This document shows, one piece after another, positions 7,964 through 15,503 of a DNA stretch of 38,119 bases. Where the stretch lies: contig CAUJKE010000280.1 of NCBI GenBank assembly GCA_963205385.1, positions 1-38,119 of the forward strand. The letters run 5' to 3'. Origin of the DNA: Planctomycetota bacterium (GTDB lineage Bacteria > Planctomycetota > Planctomycetia > Pirellulales > Pirellulaceae). Below the pieces are notes generated by a model. It was not told the DNA's origin and searched no databases. It saw nothing but the letters and a program-made list of their open reading frames with translations. How positions within the stretch are numbered: the stretch's first letter is position 1; each line of letters opens with the position of its first letter. Position numbers and translations under genes: made by a program.

Positions 7964-8376
7964 TGCACTTCACGATCCATGCCGCCCCGACAGGCGACTG
8001 CGCTGCCACGGTGCGCGAGGTTCAAGGCCAACTGCTAAGGGTTTGGGAAGTAAGCGCCGCCGCGTTGCCGCCACTGAGCGTAACGTTCGAACAAGTCGCC
8101 GAGCGACTAAGCGCAATGCCGCGCATGTTTTTCGAGCCGGATGGTTCGTTCGTCTGGGTTTCGAACGCGCCGCCGAGCTGGCAGTTGGACGGCCAATTGC
8201 AAGACCGCGGCCCGGCGCTCGACTACGTCGAACTCAAAGGCGTCTGCCCCGCGGCGGTCTGGGAGCGGTTATTAGCCACCCTCGGCTGGCCTGAGCAAAA
8301 GCTATTGTTTCAGTTGGTCCGCGAAGGGATCTTTCTCGACGAACCAGCGTTGCGCCAGCTACTGTTAACCGCATAA
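7963..8376 (+). CDS. Hypothetical protein, last gene of the cutA run
   Basis: This 137-residue protein starts at an ATG sharing a base with the cutA stop (TGATG), which supports it as a real coupled gene. It has no signal peptide or membrane segment. Notable segments are RMFFEPDGSFVWV near the middle, WQLDGQLQDRG, and a C-terminal region about fitting a helix (WPEQKLLFQLVREGIFLDE). I recognise no family. The FEPDGSFVW piece followed by an acidic DYVELKG strand suggests a small alpha/beta domain. It ends 21 bases from the convergent zinc-ribbon/trypsin gene. Confidence 0.75.
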   Translation: MHFTIHAAPTGDCAATVREVQGQLLRVWEVSAAALPPLSVTFEQVAERLSAMPRMFFEPDGSFVWVSNAPPSWQLDGQLQDRGPALDYVELKGVCPAAVWERLLATLGWPEQKLLFQLVREGIFLDEPALRQLLLTA

Positions 8377-8397
8377 AGAAGTTATGTAGTTACGGAG

Positions 8398-10314
8398 TTA
8401 CTGCTTCAACTCAAACGCGAAGCCGTGCCAGACGATGCGTTGCGCGGCCGAGGCGACGAAGGCAGGCATCACGCTGGGAGAGTTCCAGCCGAGCACGACC
8501 ACATGCGCGTCTTTCTTGCCGAGCGACGCTCCAATCGGCTGGACGATGATGAATTTGCCTGCGTCGCCATCCATCCGCAATTGATCAACTTTGACAGCCT
8601 TGCCGTCACGGTCCTGGCCGACCTTCTCTCCTTGCTTGACGATCACCCCGACGAAAAATAGCCCGTGGAATGGCTTATCAGCGGCATCCAACGCGAACTT
8701 GTTGACCGCGGCCACTTGCTCTGCGCTCCAACTCAGACCCTGAATTTTCTCACACGCGGCCGCCGCGGCTTGCTTCACATCCGCCGGCGCATTGCTCATG
8801 CGATTGGCGAACGTGACGATCTTGGCCAGTTCGGCCATGGCGTCGTATTGCTCAAGCGACGTTGGTTGCCAGCTAAACCGCTCGCAAAAGGCGACAAGTT
8901 GGCTAATCCGACCGGGCGTCGGGACGATGTTATGCAGTTGATCCTCTTCCGCGACTTCGGTGACATTCGCGCTCTTGGGGAACGGCGTCACGTTGTCATT
9001 GGCTGTGCGGACTAACTCCCGCAGGAAGTCGATATGCCCCGCGTAACCAAAGCCTGTTTCCTGGTTGATCCAGGTGTTGATGCCTAACACTTGCCCGCTT
9101 TCGTTGAAGAGCGGCCCACCGCTGTTGCCGGGGTTGATTTTCGCCGTGTGTTGGATCCAAACTTGATCGGCCGCCCCCTTATTTTCGACCTGGACGAAGA
9201 AGCGGCTGCTGTCTTCCAACGCATCGGTGCGCGTAACTTTGCTCACAATCCCATCGGTCAGCGAAAACTCCGTGTTGTGCGGATGACCGAACGCGAAGAC
9301 TTTGTAGCCCAAGGAGGGATGCGAACTGTAAGAAATATCGAGCACCGTCAATTGAAACGGCATCTCCGCCATCTTGATGATGGCCATGTCGCGCTCGGGC
9401 GCTTTGGCGATCAGGCCAGACACCGCATACGTTTGGCCGTTGTTCATGCGGATGCGCGTCTGGCTGCTGGCGTCTTTGATGACGTGGTAGTTCGTAGCAA
9501 CCCAGCCTTTCTCGTTGATGATGAACCCGGTCCCCAGGCTCATGCCGGAGATGGTCGGCGTCTCGATTTTCACGACCCCGTGCAAGATTTCATCGAAGGA
9601 GCGCGCGACTAGTGGCTTGGCGGTGGTGACTTGAATGGGGCCGCGAGGACGTTCGAGCAGGCTACCAGTATCATCGCCGTTGTGCCCGGACTTGCTCGGG
9701 CCAGTACTGGCGGCGACGATCGTTGGCTGGTTTTTCGCAACCGGCTGCGCGGAGCCGCCGCTGAACGCGATCGCTGCGCCGATCACAATCGCGACCAACA
9801 GCAAACAACCGCCGATGCCGCCGCCGACAAGTAGCATGGTGTTGTCGGCCTGCTTCTTGTTCCGCACGCCGCTCCGCCCGCCGACATAAGCCGAGGCATG
9901 CGATGCCGGTGCGGCGTTAAAGGTGGGCACGCCTACCTGGATTTGGCTGTCGCTGGAAGCGCGGGCCGGCGCGGGACGTGGCGCGGGGGCCGGCGCTCGA
10001 GCAGGCGCCGGTCGTGGCGCCGCCGCCGCCGCAGGAGCCGGCGCCGGTGCCGGTGCACGAGCAGGCGGTGCTGCTTTGGAGATGGTGGAGGGGGCGGACG
10101 CAGGCGCCGCGCGCGTCGCAGGCTGCGTATCTACCGGCGCGACGGAATTGGAAATGGTGGAGGGGGCAGGAGCAGGCGCTGCGGCCGGAGCAGGCGCCGC
10201 GGTGGGCGCAATCAAAATCGCGCCACAATTGGGGCACTTCCCCTTTTTGCCGGCGAATTCCGGCGGAACCGCGAAGTGGTATTGGCAAGACGCGCACGTT
10301 ACAGGAATCGACAT
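8398..10314 (-). CDS. Zinc-ribbon, membrane-anchored trypsin-like serine protease
   Basis: This 638-residue protein opens with a CxxC...CxxC zinc ribbon (Cys7, Cys10, Cys27, Cys30). A linker of about 110 residues, nearly all Ala, Pro, Arg and Ser, follows. Next is one membrane segment (about 160-185, LLVGGGIGGCLLLVAIVIG) and a trypsin-like domain from about 240. The triad is visible as His277 (ATNYHVI), Asp309 (ERDMAII) and Ser398 (NPGNSGGP), as in DegP/HtrA-type proteases, but no PDZ domain is recognisable. The last 180 residues match nothing I know. The order puts the ribbon in the cytoplasm and the protease outside, so it may respond to envelope protein damage. That role is inference. Confidence 0.88.
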   Translation of the reverse strand: MSIPVTCASCQYHFAVPPEFAGKKGKCPNCGAILIAPTAAPAPAAAPAPAPSTISNSVAPVDTQPATRAAPASAPSTISKAAPPARAPAPAPAPAAAAAPRPAPARAPAPAPRPAPARASSDSQIQVGVPTFNAAPASHASAYVGGRSGVRNKKQADNTMLLVGGGIGGCLLLVAIVIGAAIAFSGGSAQPVAKNQPTIVAASTGPSKSGHNGDDTGSLLERPRGPIQVTTAKPLVARSFDEILHGVVKIETPTISGMSLGTGFIINEKGWVATNYHVIKDASSQTRIRMNNGQTYAVSGLIAKAPERDMAIIKMAEMPFQLTVLDISYSSHPSLGYKVFAFGHPHNTEFSLTDGIVSKVTRTDALEDSSRFFVQVENKGAADQVWIQHTAKINPGNSGGPLFNESGQVLGINTWINQETGFGYAGHIDFLRELVRTANDNVTPFPKSANVTEVAEEDQLHNIVPTPGRISQLVAFCERFSWQPTSLEQYDAMAELAKIVTFANRMSNAPADVKQAAAAACEKIQGLSWSAEQVAAVNKFALDAADKPFHGLFFVGVIVKQGEKVGQDRDGKAVKVDQLRMDGDAGKFIIVQPIGASLGKKDAHVVVLGWNSPSVMPAFVASAAQRIVWHGFAFELKQ

Positions 10315-10380
10315 GACTAGCCCCCAGCCCGATCAGCGCTTGAACAAGAGCAACGCTTGCCCCAATTCTCCTCACCTGCG

Positions 10381-10386
10381 ATTCTA
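10381..10386 (-). promoter_or_regulatory. Possible -10 element of the zinc-ribbon protease gene
   Basis: The minus strand reads TTGCTAGAATCGC here, so TAGAAT matches the -10 consensus at five of six positions, about 70 bases ahead of the start at 10314. The same GCTAGAATC context occurs in the better-supported leuS promoter. No clear -35 box is found at the right distance, so this is weak. Confidence 0.3.
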
Positions 10387-10414
10387 GCAACCCCCGCGAA
10401 GAGAGGCCAGTATT

Positions 10415-11047
10415 TCACGACCGTCGTCTGCCAGGCTTCACTTTTCTCTGGGCTCGCATCCCTTGCACGCCGTGATAAGAGAGGAGGATGGCGCCCTCGG
10501 CGGCGAATTTGGCGAACAAATCGTCAATCGCAAACTCTTCCCCCGGCCAAGGATACGCGAAAATCAGGTCGAAATCCTCCGGTTCCAGCCCTAGCACGTC
10601 GTAGGCGTCGTCTGCCGCAGGCTGCAGCCAGGCGAATTCGGCTGTGCGGGCGGCTAAACGTTCGCCACCGGGCGGGACAAGGCTGCCGCAGACGAATTCC
10701 ACGTCAAGCTCGAAATGCTCCGCCAGACGCTCCGCCTCGGTCACTAGCGGTTCCTCGATTTCAATGCCATACGATTCCAGCCCCAGCATGGCCGCCAGTC
10801 CGGCCCCAATACCAAAGCCGCTCCCCCATTCGCAAAACCGCCGCCCCGTGGCGAAATGCCCCTCGATCGCCCCCCGCAGCGTGCGATAGAGCGCCGCGAA
10901 GTCGCTCGGCACGAACGCGGGATAGGGCGTCCCTTTCGCCTTGTAGTGAAAATGGTCGATCTGAATTTGCGCCGCTTCGATATACCGCTGGACCTCGGCG
11001 GGCAGGGGGCCTTCATAGGGGTGAATCGTGACATCGACAAGCGGCAT
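10415..11047 (-). CDS. Class I SAM-dependent methyltransferase-like protein
   Basis: This 210-residue protein has a glycine-rich motif I, FCEWGSGFGIGAG, at about 71-83, followed by an acidic strand end (YGIEIEE). Both are the usual S-adenosylmethionine-binding features. A later FDLIFAYPWPGEE matches the motif IV position, which in many methyltransferases lines the active site. The N-terminal 60 residues (HPYEGPLPAEVQRYI, then YKAKGTPYPAFVPSDF) look like a substrate-specific cap. The target is unknown. No clear ribosome binding site is seen. The gene is divergent from the HEAT-like lipoprotein gene. Confidence 0.8.
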   Translation of the reverse strand: MPLVDVTIHPYEGPLPAEVQRYIEAAQIQIDHFHYKAKGTPYPAFVPSDFAALYRTLRGAIEGHFATGRRFCEWGSGFGIGAGLAAMLGLESYGIEIEEPLVTEAERLAEHFELDVEFVCGSLVPPGGERLAARTAEFAWLQPAADDAYDVLGLEPEDFDLIFAYPWPGEEFAIDDLFAKFAAEGAILLSYHGVQGMRAQRKVKPGRRRS

Positions 11048-11240
11048 GGAAATCGTCTTTCTACAAGCAAGGGTTTGGTCAGCGTCGGACGGCGCTCCGC
11101 AATCGAGCCACTATCATAGACGCGGTTTGCCCTTTTGAAATCCAGGCGAGCGCGCGTGTTTGGCGGACATCGCATGACGATTACATTTGAACGCGCTTGG
11201 ACCTCTTGATTCCTTTCCCGGCGCGCACGAAACTGTGGGG

Positions 11241-11268
11241 TTGGAACATTGAAGGACGCATCTATTAT
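11241..11268 (+). promoter_or_regulatory. Candidate sigma-70-like promoter of the HEAT-like lipoprotein gene
   Basis: TTGGAA (11241-11246) and TATTAT (11263-11268) are separated by 16 bases, matching the -35 and -10 consensus at four and five of six positions. Transcription would start near 11275, a short distance ahead of the ATG at 11288. That supports this ATG over the in-frame TTG at 11249. Confidence 0.4.
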
Positions 11269-11287
11269 CGTAAGTGGAACGCCTGCT

Positions 11288-11959
11288 ATGCGAGCTTGTC
11301 TTCTCGTTGTCGCGCTGGTCGCCGTTACTGGTTGTGGGGATATACCGCAGGAAGCGTCGAAGGCCCAGCAGCCTGCGGCGAGTGCCGGCCCAGCCATCGA
11401 GAAGCCGCGTCCGCCTGCGCCGCAGTACGATGCGGCGGCGTTTAGCGATCTGAGCGCTGCGCTGGCGGCACTGGGAACGGCGGCGGAAGCTGGCGACCAG
11501 GAGGGGATCACCAAGGCCGACATGTGGCTCGTCCACCAAGGCGCCAGCGCGGTGCTGCCTTGTGCGGACATCCTCCAAAACGGCGCCAGCGACGCGCAGC
11601 GCGTCGCCGTGACGCGCGTCCTCGTGCAACTCCCTGGCGGCAAACAGGCGCTGCTCGCGGCGACCGATGTCGATTCCAAGATCGTGCGCATCAACGTCAT
11701 TCAAGCGCTCAGCCGCATTCAGCCGGTCGACGCCGAAATCATCGCCGCTTGCGTCAAAGCGATGGACGATAAAGAACCGCAAGTCCAACAGCAAGCCATT
11801 GCCGCACTAGGCAAAATGGGCCCAGCGGCGAAAGGCACGGTCCCCCGCATTCAAAAGATTCTGAACGACACGAACTACAATCAAACCGTGCGCGATCAAG
11901 CCCGCAAAACGCTCAAGGAAATCGACCCGCGCAAAGGCCTGATGGGGCTGAATGAGTAG
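11288..11959 (+). CDS. HEAT-repeat-like lipoprotein
   Basis: This 223-residue protein has a lipoprotein signal peptide: MRACLLVVALVAVTGC, with Cys16 as the lipidation site. A short Pro/Ala linker follows, then helices in the style of HEAT or PBS-lyase repeats. The best unit is EPQVQQQAIAALGKMGPAAKGTVPRIQKIL at the C-terminal side, with earlier weaker copies around KIVRINVIQALSRI and AQRVAVTRVLVQL. HEAT-type lipoproteins usually act as protein-binding scaffolds, so a role in the periplasm or outer envelope is likely, with unknown partners. The frame extends upstream to a TTG at 11249, but that would bury the signal peptide, so I use 11288. Confidence 0.82.
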   Translation: MRACLLVVALVAVTGCGDIPQEASKAQQPAASAGPAIEKPRPPAPQYDAAAFSDLSAALAALGTAAEAGDQEGITKADMWLVHQGASAVLPCADILQNGASDAQRVAVTRVLVQLPGGKQALLAATDVDSKIVRINVIQALSRIQPVDAEIIAACVKAMDDKEPQVQQQAIAALGKMGPAAKGTVPRIQKILNDTNYNQTVRDQARKTLKEIDPRKGLMGLNE

Positions 11960-11997
11960 GACCAGCTTGCAGGTTTTACGAGTGTTTTGTCCAACGA

Positions 11998-12028
11998 CGA
12001 CCCCATCCGCCTTGTGCGGATGGTGAGC
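11998..12028 (+). repeat. Palindromic repeat family B, copy 1
   Basis: CGACCCCAT and ATGGTGAG flank a hairpin with stem CCATCCGC (12003-12010) and GCGGATGG (12016-12023) around a five-base loop. The flanks recur in copy 2 (12065), and related units lie at 15431 and 20461 with different stems. Confidence 0.6.
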
Positions 12029-12064
12029 GAGATGGTGAGCTAAAAGCACGACGCACGAACATCA

Positions 12065-12095
12065 CGACCCCATGGGGCTCGCCCCGATGGTGAAG
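12065..12095 (+). repeat. Palindromic repeat family B, copy 2
   Basis: The same flanks as copy 1 (CGACCCCAT and GATGGTGA) enclose a different stem, GGGG/CCCC around CTCG. The outer frame is kept while the hairpin sequence changes. Confidence 0.6.
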
Positions 12096-12148
12096 AAGTC
12101 CTGTGGGCTTTACCGGACGCCTCTAACCCATCGCGCTAGCGATTCCTG

Positions 12149-12207
12149 CAGGGTCGTTTACGACCCTTTTCCGCGCAGCGGTCTTAGGCCCGTGCTTGAG
12201 CACGGGT
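12149..12207 (+). repeat. Three-hairpin palindromic repeat family A, copy 1
   Basis: This unit of about 60 bases has three hairpins in a row: GGGTCGT/ACGACCC (12151-12166), CCGC/GCGG (12171-12181), and CCCGTGC/GCACGGG around TTGA (12189-12206). Near-identical units lie inverted at 12326-12387 and direct at 20582-20643. Differences between copies often keep the pairing, as with T-A replaced by C-G in the first stem. Confidence 0.75.
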
Positions 12208-12235
12208 GTGCAGGGCTCCTCATTTTTGCGTATTT

Positions 12236-12280
12236 CAGGGCCGTTCACGGCCCTTCTCGCTGCATGGCTTTAGCCTCGAC
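12236..12280 (+). repeat. Partial or diverged copy of repeat family A
   Basis: The first hairpin of family A is present in a perfect form (GGGCCGT at 12238-12244, ACGGCCC at 12247-12253). The rest is diverged, keeping only GGCTTTAG-like wording where other copies have GGTCTTAG. Confidence 0.5.
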
Positions 12281-12325
12281 GTGATGCCTCGTGTGGGGCT
12301 CAAGCCGCCCAGCGAGAAGCTAATA

Positions 12326-12387
12326 ACCCGTGCTCAAGCACGGGCCTAAGACCGCCTGGCGGCGGAGAAGGACCGTGAACGGCCCTG
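12326..12387 (-). repeat. Three-hairpin palindromic repeat family A, copy 2 (inverted)
   Basis: This full 62-base unit lies in reverse orientation to copy 1. Its middle hairpin is CCGCC/GGCGG with a GCCA loop, one pair longer than copy 1. Together copies 1 and 2 form a large inverted pair of about 240 bases. The remaining part of the gap, 12388-12519, shows nothing I recognise. Confidence 0.75.
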
Positions 12388-12519
12388 GTTATCGCGGCGT
12401 CACAGCCAAACGTTGGGGTGCTAGTTGTTGCAAGTCAGGCGGACGGCATGCGTTGCGTAAACTAGCACGCACGGACTCGCCAGGATCCGGCCCTCTCAAC
12501 CTTGGCAAAACTCCAAAGA

Positions 12520-13239
12520 CTACGCCAACTCGGCTTGCAAACGCGGCCACTGGTGTTTCTCGGCGAGGGGCCAGCGCTGGTTCACTTCCAGCTCAAGCCC
12601 GGCATAGCGCTTGCCGTAGCATCGCCGTAAGTGCGTGGTGAGCCCGTCGCCTGTGCCGCGGTAGGGATAGTTCATGCGCACCCGCAATTCCGGCAAGAGC
12701 GCCTTGAGCGCCGCACGCCAACTCTCGGCCAGCGCTCGCTCCTGACCGTGACGCGGATCGTACAAGAGGCCGATGTCCGCGTTGCGCTGTTCGCCGTTCA
12801 AGTTCGGCGTGAACGTGTGAACGCCAATGTGCAGCACGGCTTGCCTGCGTTTCAGGCAAGCTTCCACGTGCCGCTCGACCTGCGCTCGATACGGCCAATA
12901 ATATGCGTCCAACAGCGATTCTCTCTCGGCCCACGGCAAGTCGCAGGTGAATTCGGAAAAGAGCGCCGCATGCCCTGGGGAGCGGTTGAGTTCCACCAAG
13001 AGACGAGAAATCGTCGTTGAAAACAGCGGTGCCTTCCAGGCGGACGCGAAAAAGTTCGCCAGTTCGATCGCGCCGGGATCCCAGCCGCGATGACTCTTCA
13101 GCACCGCGCCGGCCTCACCAAACAACTGCTTGTATTGGGGTGGAATGTCATGGCCGCCGTGTTCGCACGAAAAGAAGACCGCCAGCGGAGTTCGCCGCCG
13201 CGATGGTCTCGTATTTGCTTGCCCTGGTTCGCTCGTCAT
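12520..13239 (-). CDS. N-formylglutamate amidohydrolase-family protein
   Basis: This 239-residue protein fits the N-formylglutamate amidohydrolase family, zinc hydrolases of histidine breakdown and related amide cleavage. Visible signatures are SCEHGGHDIPP near residue 25 (metal-binding Glu/His), HRGWDPGA, LLVELNRSPGH, HIGVHTFTP, NADIGLLYDPR and YRGTGDGLTTHLRR. No other histidine-utilisation (hut) genes are nearby, so the true substrate may differ. The ATG at 13239 is preferred over a TTG one codon upstream. The upstream region carries two copies of GCTAATCGAA (13248-13257 and 13281-13290), which could be a regulatory site but may be chance. Confidence 0.85.
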   Translation of the reverse strand: MTSEPGQANTRPSRRRTPLAVFFSCEHGGHDIPPQYKQLFGEAGAVLKSHRGWDPGAIELANFFASAWKAPLFSTTISRLLVELNRSPGHAALFSEFTCDLPWAERESLLDAYYWPYRAQVERHVEACLKRRQAVLHIGVHTFTPNLNGEQRNADIGLLYDPRHGQERALAESWRAALKALLPELRVRMNYPYRGTGDGLTTHLRRCYGKRYAGLELEVNQRWPLAEKHQWPRLQAELA

Positions 13240-13418
13240 CAATATTCGCTAATCGAAATGCCGCGTTCAAAAGTAACTATGCTAATCGAATTTCGCTCCC
13301 TTTCGCAGCGTGCTTTTTTCGCCGGCCCCAAGCCAGCGGCTCGATGTTAAACTGAATTCTCTCCAGCGGCGCGCACGAAGATCATTCGGAACGTCCTCTC
13401 ACCCCTTGCTAATCACCC

Positions 13419-15383
13419 ATGTGCGGAATCACCGGCGCCATTTGGACAGACCCCGAGCTCGCGCTCGATGGCGCGACGTTGCGGCGAATGACCGACCAGC
13501 TCGCGCATCGCGGTCCGGACGATGCCGGTTACTATGCCAGTGACTTTCGCGCCCGTGAACCGTACGAAAGCCTGCCAGGCGTGGGGCTCGGGCATCGGCG
13601 GCTTTCGGTCATCGACATCGCAGGCGGGCATCAGCCGCTGGCCAACGAGGACGAAACCGTCTGGGTCGTCTTGAATGGGGAGATCTACAACTATCCCGCG
13701 CTGCGGCATCGGCTGGAAGGCTCCGGCCACAAGTTTCGCACCCACACCGATACGGAAACCATCGTTCACTTGTATGAGGACGAAGGCGTCGATTGCTTTC
13801 AGCACTTCAACGGGATGTTCGCGCTGGCGATTTGGGATCAGCGGCGGCGACGCCTGGTGCTGGCCCGCGATCGGTTAGGCAAGAAGCCGCTCGTCTATCG
13901 CGACGAAGGGAAACGCATCCTCTTTGGCAGCGAGCTGAAAAGCATCCTCGCGGTTCCCGGCGTGCCGCGGGAGATCGATCCGGCGGCGCTCGACGAATAC
14001 CTCACCTATCAATACGTACCGCATCCCAACACCATCTTTCGCGGCATCCACAAATTGCCGCCGGGGCACTATGCGATTTGGGAGGATGGCAAGTTAACGC
14101 TTACGCCTTACTGGACTCCCGATTTTAACACCCAGCAACACTGGACCGCCGCGAGCGCCGCCGAGCGGTTGCGCGAACTAATGTACGACGCCGTCAAGAT
14201 TCGCCTCCGCAGCGATGTGCCGTTGGGCGCTTTTCTCTCCGGCGGCGTCGACTCCTCCATCACCTGCCTGCTCGCGCAACAAGCGCTCAAGGAACTCTCC
14301 GGCGAGCGGCTGAAGACGTTCACCATTGGCTTTCCCGTGAAGGAGTTTGATGAAAGCGGCTATGCGGCGCGTGTGGCCAAACATCTGGATACGGACCATC
14401 ACACGTTGGAAGTTCAACCCGATGCGGTCAGCATCCTCTCCAAACTCGTCTGGCATTATGATGAGCCGTTCGCGGATAGTTCGGCCATTCCGACGTGGTA
14501 TCTCTCGGAGTTGACGCGGCGGCATGTGACCGTAGCGCTCAGCGGTGACGGAGGGGACGAGCTGTTCGCCGGCTATCCACGCTATCGGGCCGTGAGTCTC
14601 GCGGCGGCCATCGATCGGCTGCCGCTGCTGCGCCGCCTGATCGCTTCGCCGCTCTGGCACAAGCTGCCCACTGGCAAACGCGACCGCTCCTTCTGGCGAC
14701 GGGCGTTGCGGTTCAGCACGGCGGTGGGAAACACGCCGCAGCGGCGCTATCTGGAATGGATCGCCATTTTTCGGGAGACGCAGCGCGCGGCCCTGTATAG
14801 CGACGAGTTTGTCGCCCGACTTCCCAATAGCGATCCGCTCGCGTTCATCACCCGCAATTGGAACAGGGCGAAGTCGCGGGACGCCGTCAGTGCGGCCTCG
14901 CTCACCGATCTCGTCACCTACTTGCCGTGCGACTTGATGACGAAAGTCGATATCGCCGCGATGGCCCACGGGCTAGAAGCGCGTTGCCCGTTCCTCGATT
15001 ACCGCGTCGTCGAGTTCGCAGCTGGTTTGCCCTGTTCGCTCAAGTTTCGTCGCGGGCAAGGGAAACTGCTCCTGCGGCAGGCGTTCGGCCACGAACTTCC
15101 GGCGGAAGTATTTTCGCGCGCGAAGATGGGCTTCGGCGTGCCGCTCAGCAAGTGGTTTCGCGATGAACTGCGGAGCATGACCCGCGACGTGCTCCTCTCC
15201 TCCACCGCCCGCGACCGCGGTTACTTTCGCCCCAGCGCGGTGGAATCGCTGATCACCGAGCACGAGAGCGGCAACTACGATCACAGCCCCCGCCTCTGGT
15301 CGCTACTGTTCTTCGAACTCTGGCAGCGTGAGTGGGTGGATCAAGGAGTTTCAACGCACGCCATGACCTCCTCGTCGACTTAG
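13419..15383 (+). CDS. asnB: Asparagine synthetase, glutamine-hydrolysing
   Basis: This 654-residue enzyme makes asparagine from aspartate, ATP and glutamine. The N-terminal class II glutaminase domain begins MCGITGAIW, with Cys2 as the nucleophile after Met removal. It continues with LAHRGPDD, LGHRRLSVID and LNGEIYNY. The synthetase domain carries the ATP pyrophosphatase loop LSGGVDSS (273-280) and the SGDGGDELFAGYPRY motif. Length and order fit bacterial AsnB. Some relatives act in polysaccharide or exosortase-linked clusters, but no such genes are seen here, so ordinary asparagine synthesis is the simplest reading. It converges with the PQQ-like gene. Confidence 0.95.
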   Translation: MCGITGAIWTDPELALDGATLRRMTDQLAHRGPDDAGYYASDFRAREPYESLPGVGLGHRRLSVIDIAGGHQPLANEDETVWVVLNGEIYNYPALRHRLEGSGHKFRTHTDTETIVHLYEDEGVDCFQHFNGMFALAIWDQRRRRLVLARDRLGKKPLVYRDEGKRILFGSELKSILAVPGVPREIDPAALDEYLTYQYVPHPNTIFRGIHKLPPGHYAIWEDGKLTLTPYWTPDFNTQQHWTAASAAERLRELMYDAVKIRLRSDVPLGAFLSGGVDSSITCLLAQQALKELSGERLKTFTIGFPVKEFDESGYAARVAKHLDTDHHTLEVQPDAVSILSKLVWHYDEPFADSSAIPTWYLSELTRRHVTVALSGDGGDELFAGYPRYRAVSLAAAIDRLPLLRRLIASPLWHKLPTGKRDRSFWRRALRFSTAVGNTPQRRYLEWIAIFRETQRAALYSDEFVARLPNSDPLAFITRNWNRAKSRDAVSAASLTDLVTYLPCDLMTKVDIAAMAHGLEARCPFLDYRVVEFAAGLPCSLKFRRGQGKLLLRQAFGHELPAEVFSRAKMGFGVPLSKWFRDELRSMTRDVLLSSTARDRGYFRPSAVESLITEHESGNYDHSPRLWSLLFFELWQREWVDQGVSTHAMTSSST

Positions 15384-15430
15384 GGGCAACCGATCGATAA
15401 GTCTCGTATATCACGCTTGCCAATAGACCA

Positions 15431-15463
15431 CGTCCCCATCCGCCCAAGCGGATGGGATCTGAG
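15431..15463. repeat. Palindromic repeat related to family B, between convergent genes
   Basis: CCCATCCGC (15435-15443) pairs perfectly with GCGGATGGG (15448-15456) around CCAA. The sequence resembles family B copy 1, including the CCCCATCCGC half. It lies midway between the ends of asnB and the PQQ-like gene and could stop transcription from both sides, though neither strand has a T tract. Confidence 0.5.
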
Positions 15464-15503
15464 AAGGCGTTAGTTTGCACAAAACTAGAAGGGAATTTAC
15501 CGA

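Noticed and set aside
11114-11794. A 226-codon minus-strand frame over the HEAT-like lipoprotein gene
   Set aside because: The plus-strand frame has a lipobox, HEAT-like helices and a promoter, while the antisense frame has none of these.
11998-12387. A CRISPR array, because several repeats lie close together
   Set aside because: The repeats are palindromic, of two kinds and in mixed orientation, without regular spacers or cas genes.
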